A stretch of DNA of 64,000 nucleotides from Cricetomys ansorgei (lineage: Eukaryota > Chordata > Mammalia > Rodentia > Nesomyidae), in assembly GCA_026225945.1 (NCBI GenBank), contig JAMJFZ010001223.1, forward strand, positions 1 through 64,000. The letters run 5' to 3'. Each line of letters starts with the position of its first letter. Position 1 is the stretch's first letter. The notes below the pieces were generated by a model, which ran no database searches, was not told the DNA's origin, and saw nothing but the letters and a program-made list of their open reading frames with translations. The position numbers and the translations under genes were made by a program. Below are positions 49,058-59,990 of the stretch, in pieces.

Positions 49058-49435
49058 TGTTATCAAACATCTATTGTTGTCCTTATTAAAACTATGTATT
49101 AACACATTGTATTACAAATCTCAAGGGTGCAATACCTTGCCAGTTCATGCAGAGAGCTCACTCAAAGACTGCCATACCCCATCCCTCCATTTGGTTCTCC
49201 TCTAATACTCCTCATACTCCTGCTCTGCCTCCTTCTCCCTGCTCCCTCCTTGCTCCACACCTCACTTCCCCAGGTGTTTTTCTTCCTGTTTTCACAAATC
49301 CCACAATAAACAAATGAAGAGGAACTTCCTTCAAGGGTTGTATGCTGGGGATAGCACGGAGGTGTAAACAAGTAAAAAGCAGAACCTTACTAAAATATTA
49401 TCTAACTAAACATCTAACTAAAACATCCTATGACA
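49058..49435 (-). repeat. 3' LTR of the nested provirus
   Basis: 378 bp, TGTCATAGGATG...GATAACA on the minus strand. It is the direct-repeat partner of 53654-54051, with the target duplication TCAGTG immediately to its left. On the minus strand it is preceded by a purine-rich tract (AAAAAAGGTGAGC, 49436-49448), the expected plus-strand primer for reverse transcription. Confidence 0.92.
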
Positions 49436-49448
49436 GCTCACCTTTTTT

Positions 49449-50400
49449 GTTTAAAATAAGAACAGTATCTACACAATCAAATAAAGCTAAGATATAGAGC
49501 TATAATCTGTGAAAGAGCAAGTCCAAAGTTCACCAGACTGCTCATGAAGTTCAAAAATTCTTTGATGATTGTGACTGTCCCAGAACATCAACTATCAAAT
49601 CCAAATTTGATCAATTGTTAATAAAACTTCACCAATTATTCATGAAATTTCAATGTTTACCAAAATGCTCTATTCAAGACTTTGATGCTTGTAACTGTCC
49701 CATAACGTCAAGTGTCAAGTCCAAAGTTCAGCATGTATCTGCATCTGCATCATCACAGTTTGAGCAATATGAAAGCTGCCTCAATTTTCACTGGTCTGCT
49801 TGGGAAAACATGCTCATTGTTAGCTGCAGAATCATCTCCAAGTTGATTTCAGAGGACAAGACGGTTGCTATGAAACCAATAGCTTCCCATATTTCCCGTT
49901 TTCAAGAAGACTGCACCTTACTTAAGAGTGAATTAATGAACAATGAATCTCACCATCACTGAATTACTGATAGTATGATCAGCTCCCTGTCTTAGGAGAT
50001 TTCATGTCATACTTCTCGTTCCTGTTTCTGACTTCGGGCCTCTGTATTAGGCTGGTGAACTCAATTCTTTGTCGTCCATGGCCTCTGATCTATCACAATA
50101 TTGCAATATCACAATATTATTATTAGAGCAAAATGTTTGAACATTATCTTTTCAAATGTAATTTTATTTTATTATTTGAGGTTAAAATAAACAATTATAG
50201 ATACATCCTATACCCCTTTCTTTTTTAAATTTAAGCATTTTTATTTTAATAAAATAAAAAAAATATTTACCATGCATAATTTTAAAATCCAGTAATTTGT
50301 TCCTTTCTTGCTTGACACTCATTTAACATGTCAGCCTCTTGATTTGTAAGTGTGACTAATAACAGAAAGATCTAGCCACCAAAAAGTAATTTTTAAAACA
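49449..50400 (-). other. 3' internal region of the nested provirus, unidentified
   Basis: No env-like motif is visible on the minus strand. The + strand has a 115-codon frame (49615-49962), antisense to the provirus, and two diverged copies of a roughly 110-bp unit near 49517-49620 and 49625-49735 sharing 'aagtccaaagttca' and 'gactgtcccagaac'-like blocks. Probably ERV non-coding or accessory sequence. Confidence 0.5.
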
Positions 50401-50520
50401 AAAGTTTAATTACAGGTAAAATACATCTCTTTTACCATCCAGAAAACAGACACCAAATCCCTGGAGGACCAGGACAAATGAGTTTGCTGAATTTTTGGTT
50501 CAAACTCCTGAAAAAAAAAA

Positions 50521-50533
50521 TATATATATATAT

Positions 50534-50598
<65 letters not shown>

Positions 50599-50599
50599 C
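50521..50599. repeat. Compound microsatellite (TA)n(GA)n
   Basis: An A10 run, about 8 TA units (50521-50536), then about 31 uninterrupted GA units (50538-50599). It lies inside the nested provirus. The frames through it encode only Ser-Leu repeats and are not genes. Confidence 0.97.
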
Positions 50600-50684
50600 T
50601 ATAAAACAACCATAGCCAAGCACTTTCGGAGAGGAAAACTCTAACACAGGCAATGTAGATTCTGCTCAAGCTCTCTGGGTTGCT

Positions 50685-50930
50685 TTATGTAATGATCCAT
50701 TTTAAAATATTGTCTTCCTTATGTATCATGAGCTCAGTAGCGCAATGATCAGAAAGCATAAATTCAAACTTTAGGTCTACATACTTTACATATGCATTCA
50801 GTAATCTTTTTTCTACCCGAGTTAACTCCTTTTTTGCTGAAAACCTTTTTTGATTTTTTATATCTGAATCACAATTCAATGCTTGAAATGAATTACTTAA
50901 CTTTTGCTTAGTTAACCCTAGTAGGTTCAT
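50685..50930 (-). pseudogene. Nested provirus RT fragment after a large internal deletion
   Basis: The minus strand keeps 'VEKRLLNAYVKYVDLKFEF' and 'CATELMIHKEDNILKWI', resembling the connection region of betaretroviral reverse transcriptase. Only about 250 bp separates it from the protease end, so the polymerase palm with its YxDD site is gone. The assignment rests on style and position. Confidence 0.45.
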
Positions 50931-51179
50931 TTAAACGGATATTAATTTTCAATGGCTTTTGTATAAAATATTGACGTAAGGTGGTACTATCTGAGAACTC
51001 CTGGAGAAAGACTTTCCATTGTCACCTTTTAACAGGCTGAGAGTTATTATCAATGCCTGTTATGTCCTTCATATGGACAATCTGGACAGTCTGTGATTGT
51101 TTTTGATAACATTTTTTATCAATATCATCTTGAATCTTACAGTCTGTCGCTGAGATTGAAGGAATGTTAATCTGTACAT

Positions 51180-51590
51180 TCCATTGTTTTAATAGGTCTC
51201 TTCCCCATAATTTATAGCTAGATCTGCCACATATGGTCTTATATTTCCTATTTCACTTTCTGATCTTATGCATTTGACATTCTGTTCTATTTCGTTTTAC
51301 CTCCAAAAATATTTCTATTCCTAAGAGCTTGGTAGATACCTCTTGAAGAGGCCAGTTTGGGTTCCAGGAGTCAAATGTGAAATGATTGTCACATTGGCTC
51401 CTGTGTCTACCAATCCTTTAATTAAAACTCCATTGATTTGTAATTTTGACTTAGGTCTCTGATCATTTATAGTTGCTTGCTGAAATACCTGTTTTTCAGT
51501 ACTTTCTAATTCACCTGTTCTCAGAGCTGCAGCTATTCTTTCCTTGATAGCAAGGTCTAGAGCAGTGCTGTCTTTTGCAGCAGGCACTAC
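51180..51590 (-). pseudogene. Nested provirus protease remnant
   Basis: 'LINGVLIKGLVDTGANVTIIS'-type sequence in an 88-codon frame, with D-T-G-A-N at the active site (retroviral aspartic protease) and the catalytic Asp kept. It continues in another frame to 'KLWGRDLLKQWNVQINIP' near 51180-51240, the usual C-terminal end of a betaretroviral protease. At least one frameshift divides them. Confidence 0.75.
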
Positions 51591-51849
51591 CTGCTTTAAT
51601 CTCTCTGAGTGTGCGTCAAACTACTGCTGGTAAGAAGCGGATGGGGATAGCTCATATTTTCTATGATAGGGGCCTGAGATGAGCCCCCAAAGGTGTTTCC
51701 CAACAGCAAGGAATTACCTTGTACATCAGTTATAGATCTGCATTCATTAGTCAAACGACTGTCTTTTCTAAATCTTCTCCAGGAAAGTTCTTCTTCAAGG
51801 AAACTGAGGTTTTCTTTCTGGTCCATTATCAGAAAAAACATTATTTCTA

Positions 51850-52900
51850 GAATCTGTTTGCATACAGTCTTTATAAAAATTACCTGACTTCCCACAGTCA
51901 AAACATCTGACCTTTTGATTTTTAAGATCTTGGACAATTGTTTGTCCAATCAAGTGGCATTGTAAGCATTGGATCCAATATTAGTTTAATTTTAATCCTT
52001 TGACCCAAAGAAGTTGTTTTTAATGCCCTTACTGACTTTTGTCATTCTGAATTAGCATTTTCAAATGTCAGAGATTTAATTAACACTTTCCTTGCTTCTG
52101 TGTCTGATACCGTTTTATGGATAACAGAAGTCAATCTCTGTAAAAAAATCAGTGTATGCCCTTGTTTAGGCCTTGCATGATTTCAGGAAATGACTCACTT
52201 TTTTACTGACTCTTCAAGTTTACCCAAAGCATTTCAAGTATCTGTACAACACTGTTCTAAAATGTTATCATCAAACTGGATCTGCACCTGTAATTCAGCA
52301 TATTGACCTTCACCTATCAATTGATCTCTTAGAATATCAATGGTCTAGTTCAATAATGCTGTTCTATTACCAAAGCTTCTTCTCTCCACCATGTAAGCCA
52401 TTGTCCAATAAGGAGAGTGCATTCCATAGGCTACTATTGCCTCTTTAAATGTCTGTAGGTTGCCATCCACATTCATCATAGCCCTGTGGATGGTCCTCAT
52501 CAGCCAGTATTCTGCATACAGTTACTGGATGAGCCAGAGTTTGCTTTCTTACAGTCTTTGGATGCCATATTTCATTATCAGGTGGATCAGTAGGCTCTGA
52601 ATCCTCTAATTGAGGTGGGTTTTTAGTTCCGTCCATCAAATGTTCTAATCTTGCTTACAAAGTTTGCATTTTTGCATTTTACTTCTCATCTATTGCTTTA
52701 TTTAAGGCTGTTTCTTGTGATAAGCAAGTAGATTCTGTTTTTCTTTCCACCATTATGAAATTTTCTGATTTTACTCTTAATTTATCTCCTACATATAAGT
52801 CAACTTCCCATAAAGAGCTAAGAGATTTCCTTTTTCCTTCTGTATTGACAATTTTCTTTGAAAGAGCACAGTGTACCATGGGCATTATTAAGAATAATCT
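51850..52900 (-). pseudogene. Nested provirus gag remnant (capsid and zinc knuckle)
   Basis: Broken frames in gag order: a polar region at 52445-52885, a capsid-like stretch at about 52040-52440 including 'SFPEIMQGLNKGIH' (resembling the major homology region), and nucleocapsid near 51860-51960. The zinc knuckle reads CFDCGKSGNFYKDC: a CCHC box whose His is Asn, so one zinc ligand is missing. A possible second box (CLQCH) precedes it. Many stops. Confidence 0.65.
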
Positions 52901-53632
52901 ATACTTTGCCAGTCTTGGTTGACATATTTATCTTTTAATCACTGCTTTCATTCCTAAGACATCCATAGCAAAACTATACAGGGCCCAAGTGCCTGTGTCA
53001 TAATATTTTCCATTTTTAACATGGAAAAATTTTCTTTTCCACTCTTACTTATCCTCTCCTTCCTTAGGAGACTTCTGTGTATGCTTTTTCTTTATTATTT
53101 CTTTCTTCCTGAGGCTCTCACTTTCTAAGGAGCACTCTTTTTATTACCTTCTCTTCTTGCAGAAGGTCTGCAAATCTGTGGTTCCTTTCCTGAAACTTTA
53201 TTAATCTGCACCTCTGTGTACTTTTTTTTTAATTCTGTCTCTTTCTCTCCATCTCTCTTCTTTCCATAGGATGCCTTGGTCTTTTTTATTTATTTCTTAA
53301 ACTTCTCCTCTGTCTTTTGCACTGCTCAGGAGCTATGTTATCTCCTGAGGTAAGGAGAATTAGCTTCTTTTTCTGTGCTTCTAAACTTAATGTTATTTCT
53401 TTCTCTCTCTGTTAACTTCTTTTGTTAACTACCTTTTTCTTTGAGCTGGCTTTACCTTTCCTGTACCCTCTTTTCTTCTTTCCTCTGCCTTGGCTGTTGC
53501 CATCCCACTTTTCTCTCTTTTCCTTGTAGCCTCTGCATCTGGACTCTCATGTCCCACTTGTGATCTTGCTACCTGTTATCTGTCCTTTCATTGTTTAACC
53601 TCGTCCTGGACTCTTTGTCCCACATTATTCTT

Positions 53633-53651
53633 GCCATGTGTTGGTGTGCCA
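53633..53651 (-). other. Primer binding site of the nested provirus, lysine-tRNA-like
   Basis: Two bases inside the 5' LTR end, the minus strand reads TGGCACACCAACACATGGC. It resembles the tRNA-Lys primer sites of betaretroviruses with several changes (shared TGGC at the start and CCAAC in the middle). Position is decisive, sequence match is partial. Confidence 0.6.
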
Positions 53652-53653
53652 AT

Positions 53654-54051
53654 TGTTAAAAAATGTCCATTGTTGCTCTTATTAAAACTATTTATTAACA
53701 CATTATCTTACAAATCTCAGGGGTTAAATACCCAGCTGGCTTATGCAGAGATCTCATTCAAAGGCTTCCTCACCCCATCTCTCCTCTTGGTTCTCCCTCT
53801 AATCCTCCTCATACTCATACTACACCTCCCTACCCTTGCACCTCCACTTCCACAACCCTGCTCCCTCCTTGCTCTGCCCCTCACTTTCCCAGGTGTTTTT
53901 CTTCCTGTTTTCACAAAACCCTCATTAAACAAATGAACAGGAACCTCCTGTGGGTGGGTGGGGTGTAAGCTGGGGATTGCACAGGGGTGTAAATAAGTAA
54001 AAAGCAGATAGTAACTAAAATATTATCCACAACTAAAACATCCCACAACAT
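53654..54051 (-). repeat. 5' LTR of the nested provirus
   Basis: 398 bp, starting TGTTGTGGGATG and ending TTTTTTAACA on the minus strand (TG...CA ends). It is about 80-85% similar by eye to the copy at 49058-49435 over the whole length, in the same orientation. The two share 'aggtgtttttcttcctgttt' and the (A)ATAAA-like 'tttattaacacatt' blocks. The visible divergence between the two LTRs points to an old insertion. Confidence 0.92.
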
Positions 54052-54057
54052 CAGTGT

Positions 54058-54480
54058 CTCCCTTTTCCCACTTACCAAGTGTAGGGATCCTTTCTTGTGT
54101 CAGATTGGCAGGATTTTTCACCCATATGCCCACAAAAGTCTCAAGTACCTCATGGTCCTAGTAAACATGTTTTAAAGATAGAATTAGCATTCCCAGTTTT
54201 GGAGTTTCAATCTCTCATTTTCTTAGAGGAAAAGTGTCACTGATTTATAATTCTAACCTCTTTCACACCAATAATGGATCTATGTTTTACTTCAAATATT
54301 AGCCAAAGCCCTTCACATCCCAATATGTCCCCCTATCCCCTACCATTCATGGCTTTCAGGGAAAGTGGAACTAACTAATCCTTCTTTTAAGAATATCCTT
54401 ATCCAAAAATTCCAAAAACTTTACAATGATTGGATAAATCTGCTCTTGGCTATCCTGAGACTGAGAATTCTTCCAATGAA
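54058..54480 (+). pseudogene. Gamma-ERV integrase core remnant (right of the nested insertion)
   Basis: Continues the element after the nested provirus. 'DWQDFSP' holds the first core Asp. It is followed one frame over by 'HPYAHKSLKYLMVLVNMF', the K-Y-L-L-V-x-V-D segment. 'LFHTNNGSMF' (54258-54287) occupies the GSDNGPAF site with Asn for the second catalytic Asp (54270-54272). 'FRESGTN' stands for SSGKVER. At least one frameshift and several stops. Confidence 0.7.
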
Positions 54481-54539
54481 ACCTTTCTCTACACTTCTGA
54501 CATCACATGTGAGCAACTGATCCTGTCTCCTGGCATCAT

Positions 54540-56585
54540 TTCTCAAAAATCATCATGATCATCTCTTTACTTTTTTGGTACGCTGTCTTCTCCCGATTCT
54601 TTGGGAACTTCACCAACCACTTCGTACTTCAATCTTATCCTGATCACCTTTCCCTCTCAATTAATATCAGGGATATGGTCCTCTTCTCTTCAGTAGTATT
54701 TACAATCCCCTTTTTCCTAAGACACAGACCTCTTCAGTGTCCTTCTCACTAGCAGAGCTAGTACTAAGCTCAATGGCTTACCTCACTTAATTCATCTTAC
54801 TCAACTAAAGCCCTTTATCTCATCAGCACAAGATAACCTTTGTTTTTGCAATTTGATCCCAACAAGACTATCTTAGCGTTCAAAAGATACCAAGATCAAG
54901 CATCTTGCCTCTAGTCTCAGACTATGGATCATCATATTTCTGCAGAGACCCAAGCCTTATCCTCTTGGGTTATACCCTACCTCTTCTCTGCCTCCTTCTT
55001 GGTTGTTCTCAACTGTAGCAAACACTTGTTATGGAGAATTGAGGTTCAGGAAACTTATACTCAATGGTTCAAACAAACCATTCACTTGGTAGATTTTGGA
55101 AATTGCTCATCATAAGATTACAACAAGGAGATTCTTATCCTTATAACACCTAATATCTAAAATGCTACCCTCTATTTTTGCACTCTTTTTAGTAATACTA
55201 GGCATTACTGTTGACATTGACCAAAGACTTATGAACATTGCCTCTATTGGTCATTTAGGAAACATGATGCCCATTCAGGAAGATGTTCTATGTTTTATGC
55301 AGAATGGAAGAAATTTTTATAACTTAGTTAAGTACCCATGGCACCCCAGATGAGAGATGGGGGTGGTTAGTAAAATTTTCAACAGCATTTATTACAAATA
55401 TCCTTCAAGTATTATCAAAATACAGAAAGTACACACCCCACTCTATAAAATTCTACATATACAAAACATAGAAGTAGTCTAATATTTATCAAAGGGATTT
55501 ATATTCCTAACATCACCAATCTTATACTATGTCAACTTGACCTCACTGTAACTTGATCTCTTGTATCAGCCTTAACCTGCACATATCAATTTTTAAATTA
55601 TGTTTTGATATATCACTTTGGAGAATGTGAAGAATGTTCATTTTGTGTCTTTTTAGGTCAAACACATAATTGTCATTTCCACCTCCACCATTGGCTTAAT
55701 TAGACTCTCCAACCTCACCACTTATGATTTGCACCAAGCTAAACATCATCACTACTCCTTTTCAATAGCACACCTCTTTGGCATTGCAGGCTGCTTTATC
55801 TTATCCAGAACATGCTTTGTGGGTACATTGAATTCTTCCAATTCCAATAATATTTTAATCTTTAGGTTCTCAACACAACTCCTATGCCCAAACACTCACA
55901 TTGCCTTGATTCTCTGTGGCATTCAGTTTACTCCTGCCTAACTGCTGTGTGATCTGGGACCTGTGCTCTGGGGTTTCTTTTTCTAAAACTAGGGACAATA
56001 TCTAATGAAGGATCATTACTATGTCCCATCACAGGCTTTAAAGTTACACTGGATAACAAATGAACTGTTCTGGTCTTACCCTTTTGTACAGAGCTGGCTA
56101 TAACCACTGGTGTCACCACAGAAATGGTGGTATTAACTATTTCCCTAGCTATTTACCATCAGTTTTTCTCTCAGTTCATCCAGTATCTCCACCAAGTGGC
56201 TCAGACATTCCTTATGGTCAAACAGACTCACTTTTTATAGGTTCCATATTGTTAAAAAATCACTGGGGATAGATTTACTAATGGCAGAGTGCTGTGGTCT
56301 TTGTTTCTTCCTCAGGAAGAAATGTTGTTTATATGTCAGGCCATTATGTACAGTAAAAGATAAGTCCAACAACTCCAAAGAGATCATGAAAAATTTAAGA
56401 AGCAGCTCGATACCTCTGTCCAGTGGATCACTGACAGTGCAAAATGTAATTGGAAAATAGCCTTCTGATCCCATTTTTCCTCCATTTAATAATCCTACTA
56501 GTCATATCCTTCCTTATAAAGTTCTTGTTTAGATTTCTTCAACAACAGATTGAAAGGATTTCTATCAAATTTCAGCAGTTATTAT
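54540..56585 (+). pseudogene. Gamma-ERV envelope remnant
   Basis: The surface subunit is poorly preserved. The transmembrane subunit is clear from about 56240. It shows 'GIDLLMAECCGLCFFLRKKCC' in two parts, with a CX6CC motif at 56302-56328, a coiled-coil-like segment after it, a hydrophobic anchor near 56470-56530 ('LIILLVISFLIKFLF') and a short tail ending by about 56585. Stops are scattered throughout, including ahead of the fusion region, so no functional product is expected. Confidence 0.7.
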
Positions 56586-56769
56586 AGGATTATTGGCCAT
56601 TAGCTACAGAACCAGAGGCCTGCTATTCCTGTTTATACGCTGACAGTGTGAATGATGCTTGCTGGTAAATACTATAATGTCTCATTGAGCTGAAAATAGC
56701 CTATAAAAGTCAACTCTCTCTTGACTCCACTTTCCTAATCAATAGTAAGCAAAAAAATAAAAAGGAAAA

Positions 56770-57531
56770 TGGAAGCCTTTATTGATACAAGCTAACTTCT
56801 AAGCCCCTCACAGGCCACTTTAAAAGACCAATAATGGAGGTTCCTAGACACTCAAGGCACACAAGTAGTTAGGACCCACCCCAGGAGTATTCTTACATCC
56901 ATATTCAGCCCCATTAGGCAAGACAGTGGGCAGGCCCTACCTTATAGAAAAATAAAAATAAAACAAAAACATGAGATCAGGCCACAGAAACCCACCAATC
57001 TACCAATCTCTTAGTTTGCCCCAAATTAGGGGCATTCTAAGACCATTCCCAGACCATCCTGGAAGGCGATGCTTACCTAAGAAACCCTACATTGTAGCAG
57101 GACTACCTGCAAATCACTGTGAGTATTGCCAGCATTTCTGAAGTTCCTCAAACAAGGAACTTTGTGGTTTGCCTTTTGCAGTAGGCCTGGGCTTTCTCAT
57201 ATTGAATTGAATAATCTGTTCTGTTCCTTTTTTTGCCTGAGTTGCCAAGCTCTAAACTAACTACCCCCCCACCCCGGCTTGCTCAAAAGAACAATCACAG
57301 AATGTATAGCCCATGGTAGAGAGACATATGCCTTGGTAACCGCAGGTAGCCCTATTGAATTCCCTCTTTCCATCCCTTACTCCTCTTCCTTAAGTAGGGT
57401 ATATAATTGTATGGCAAACTTTGAATAAACGAACTTGATCATCTATGTGTTGACTTATTCCTTTCTCCCTTTTTTGCCTGTCTTTTCCCCTTCAGGAACG
57501 AGTTTGGAAATCCTGCGGGTCAGCACAATCG
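56770..57531 (+). mobile_element. LTR with TATA box and polyadenylation signal (start uncertain)
   Basis: U3-R-U5 order on the + strand: TATATAA at 57400-57406, AATAAA at 57424-57429, a T/C-rich stretch, then an end near 57528 (CAGCACA) directly before a primer binding site. The left end may be 56770, right after a purine-rich tract (aaaaaaataaaaaggaaaa), or about 57093 (TGTAGCAGG). If 56770 is right, the first part may be the 3' LTR of the gamma-type ERV, and the two elements abut. Confidence 0.65.
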
Positions 57532-57549
57532 ATGCCTCGGACAGGGACC
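57532..57549 (+). other. Primer binding site, lysine-tRNA type
   Basis: ATGCCTCGGACAGGGACC followed by 'tgaagcgtggagacgacagg'. It resembles the tRNA-Lys3 primer site of betaretrovirus-like elements with a few changes in the first half, and stands directly after the LTR end. It establishes that the LTR to its left is a 5' LTR in + orientation. Confidence 0.7.
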
Positions 57550-57664
57550 TGAAGCGTGGAGACGACAGGCCAAGGATTTAGGAGTGAGAGTACTCGACGG
57601 GGCTGAGAGCCTCCAGGCGACAAGAGATGGGATTCATCTAGGATCTCCAGGATTAAGGTGAGAT

Positions 57665-57960
57665 ACGGGGCAAGAAATAAGTTTCCATAAGACTTTCATT
57701 AATGGACTTAAACAGTCCCTCAAAACGCGAGGAGTAAACGTCAGGGAAAACCAATTAGAAGAATTTTTCAAGTTTGTAGGAGACAATTGTCTATGGTTTC
57801 CTCAAGAGGGCACTATTGATGAAAAGAGATGGAAATGAGTTGGAGAGTGTATTCAGGAGATGTATGAAAAATTAGGACCTCAAATGATTCCTATAACAGC
57901 CTTTAATATTTGGAACTTAATTAATGATCTATTACATGTATAGCCTCACCTACCTTTAGT
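57665..57960 (+). pseudogene. Betaretroviral gag matrix-like remnant
   Basis: '[20 protein letters not shown]', then '[20 protein letters not shown]' and '[14 protein letters not shown]', stop, 'VGECIQEMYEKLGP'. It has the helical layout and the C-x-W-F-P-x-x-G-T-x-D motif of the matrix domain of betaretrovirus-like and ETn/MusD-like gag. An in-frame TGA and a later stop show decay. The start codon is not clear (no ATG near the leader end). Confidence 0.65.
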
Positions 57961-59990
57961 GCCTACAGCTGTTAAAAAAGGGGAAAAATGTTGTTGGCTG
58001 CCAATAGCAGATGAGAATAGAATTGGAATATATTTATAAATGGAGCAGATCCATATTTTTGAGTCATCAAAAGCCATGACCCTGGGACAGAATCATGAAC
58101 ATTTTGTGCATTTAGAGTGTTGGGTATACAAACTGGACAGAAACAGTATTGCCTGGTGAGAAGCATCTCCAAGTCTATATTTTGAAGACAAACAATCAAA
58201 GGAATTTTAGAATTCTGTAATAGTGGTACCAGTTTATCAGAAAGATTAAGAACACTTATACAGAGTTTTGTCAATTTTAAACCTCAGAGCTTTTGATATC
58301 AAAATATAACCAGTTGTTCATATATCTTAATATCTTTATAAATTGTTTCTATATATCTCTTATTTTAATGTTTAGAACTTGTATAGACTTTTAATTAATC
58401 ATGGAGCTGGTAAATGTTTGTTATTCCTAAAACTATAGTCAGTCATCAAGCCATCAGAGATCTGAGGAAGGATGAATTATAGAATCTAGGTGGTCTGTGT
58501 ATTAATTATAAAAATGACAGAGATCCATCACCTAGCAGTCCCCTAGACTCCTCTGGTTCACTGGGGGCAGACATCATCTGATGTGCAGGAGCAGAATAAT
58601 ATTTGATCTCCATCTGTAAGACAGAATGGTGCAGGCTGCTGGCTGCCCAGTTCTAAAATGGATTTTTCCTGTGGGAAGGAACTAGGAGAAACTGGTCTTA
58701 CCCTGGCTAGGCAGAGAAAAGCAGCTAACCTAAATGTGTCAACAGTTAGTGCAGAATCTGGTAGCAGGTGAGGCATAGGTCAGTTTTGCCCAGTGGTTAG
58801 CTTTACCGTGATCCATGTAGGCTTTTCATTGTAGAGCCCTGTTAATTTCTTGGAGACGTCAAAGTTTACCATTAGGAATGGCCAGTTTATTGAGAAAATT
58901 TAAATATTTAAATGCCATATTCAGAATATCTCTGAAAGTTTTGAGAACCACAATCTGTCTCTAGAGTATGCCTATAATATACTAAGCATATCTATAATAT
59001 TAAGCACATAGTGACTTTCAGTTGCTTGTTTTTGACTTAAAACTAAAAACACACATAGGGAGCACAATGAAGTTCACTTTTGGAATTAATTATTACTCAG
59101 CATGATAAGAATATATATGTATCACAGGAGGTCAAATAAAACTTATTTTTGGAATTAATTGTATCTATCAGTACTCTGCATAATTATAAGTATATATTTA
59201 GACACACTGAAGAATCTGTAGCACTCTGTATTATAGGTATGTCTGTGCTTGAACACATTAAAAGATATATTATATCTGCACTTTTTATGTAGGAAATAAA
59301 TTTCATATCTCAACTGGAAGCCTATCCCACCTAAGTACTGAGACAGCAGAGGCTATTTCCTCAGTACTGAAAGCTTCCGTGATATCTAGGGTAAGAGTCC
59401 TTTTCTCTGTGATAGTGAGAATCCTGGGAGCTGCTTTGTGGTTGACTGCTGATTTTCCTGCTTGGCAATTGAAATACTATGTAACTCAATTGATCAGTCA
59501 TCTGTTCTCCACAGGGTTGGCTTCCTATCGTCTTAGATGTTCAAATATGGGATTAAAAACTTACACTGACAATAGTACATGCCTTTCCTCTGTGATCCTT
59601 GCCTAACATCTACATCATCTTGGGCTCCTCTTCAAGGTTATAAGGGTTGTAAGCAGCTTCCACCTAAGGACAAACTTTGTTCCTTTTGAAACGTGGAGGG
59701 CACACATATGAGATGTGCTGTCATATATTTAACACAAATATGACACATCCTGCTGAATCTTCTGAACCTTTTGAGGCCTGCATTCCCCTCTTGGGAACAA
59801 ACACAGAATGAATATTCCCTTGTCCTAACAAGGTAGAATATATAGTCTGAAATCCAGAGTATATCATGAATTTCAATTAATCCCTATGCTACCTATTCTT
59901 TCACCAGTGATAAGGGAGCTTCTTTCCAAGTCGGAAAGCATGACATGTAAAAAGATGGCTGGAAGGTTTTCTTAACCTTGATAACGGCTA
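57961..59990 (+). mobile_element. ERV-like non-coding interior, truncated
   Basis: Follows the matrix remnant without a visible boundary. It has no long frame and no second LTR that I could find before 60 kb. Its base composition and several blocks (around 58640-58900 and 59350-59650) look like the non-coding interior of ETn-like elements, though I could not confirm this. It may also include unrelated host sequence. Confidence 0.35.

Larger units (their letters stand above)
49058..54051 (-). mobile_element. Nested betaretrovirus-like (class II) provirus with paired LTRs
   Basis: A complete LTR-to-LTR insertion, 4,994 bp, transcribed on the minus strand. It is flanked by a perfect 6-bp target duplication, TCAGTG, at 49052-49057 and 54052-54057. 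Six bases is the length typical of betaretrovirus/ERVK-type integration. Internal order on the minus strand: primer site, gag remnant, nucleocapsid zinc knuckle, protease, a short RT piece, a 3' region I could not identify, then a purine tract. Most of RT, RNase H, integrase and env is missing, so it is defective and shorter than a full provirus. It sits inside the integrase region of the older gamma-type ERV. Confidence 0.93.
46587..56585 (+). mobile_element. Decayed gammaretrovirus-like (class I) ERV, split by a nested provirus
   Basis: A coding remnant in the order protease, reverse transcriptase, RNase H, integrase, envelope, read on the + strand and full of stops and frameshifts. It is interrupted between 49058 and 54051 by the minus-strand provirus listed next. 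Integrase resumes on the far side. The style (gag-pol-like protease start, WQxDF integrase core, CX6CC in the transmembrane envelope subunit) is gammaretroviral. No gag or 5' LTR was identified upstream of 46587. The 3' LTR may begin at about 56770, after a purine-rich tract. The element is old and non-functional. Confidence 0.85.

Noticed and set aside
49615..49962. 115-codon + strand frame
   Set aside because: It lies antisense inside the nested provirus and overlaps diverged tandem units. No domain seen.
50406..50669. Minus-strand frames rich in Ser-Leu
   Set aside because: They are translations of the GA microsatellite.
53490..53936. 148-codon + strand frame with a hydrophobic N-terminus
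   Set aside because: It crosses the primer binding site and 5' LTR of the minus-strand provirus in antisense. The hydrophobic character comes from T/C-rich LTR sequence.
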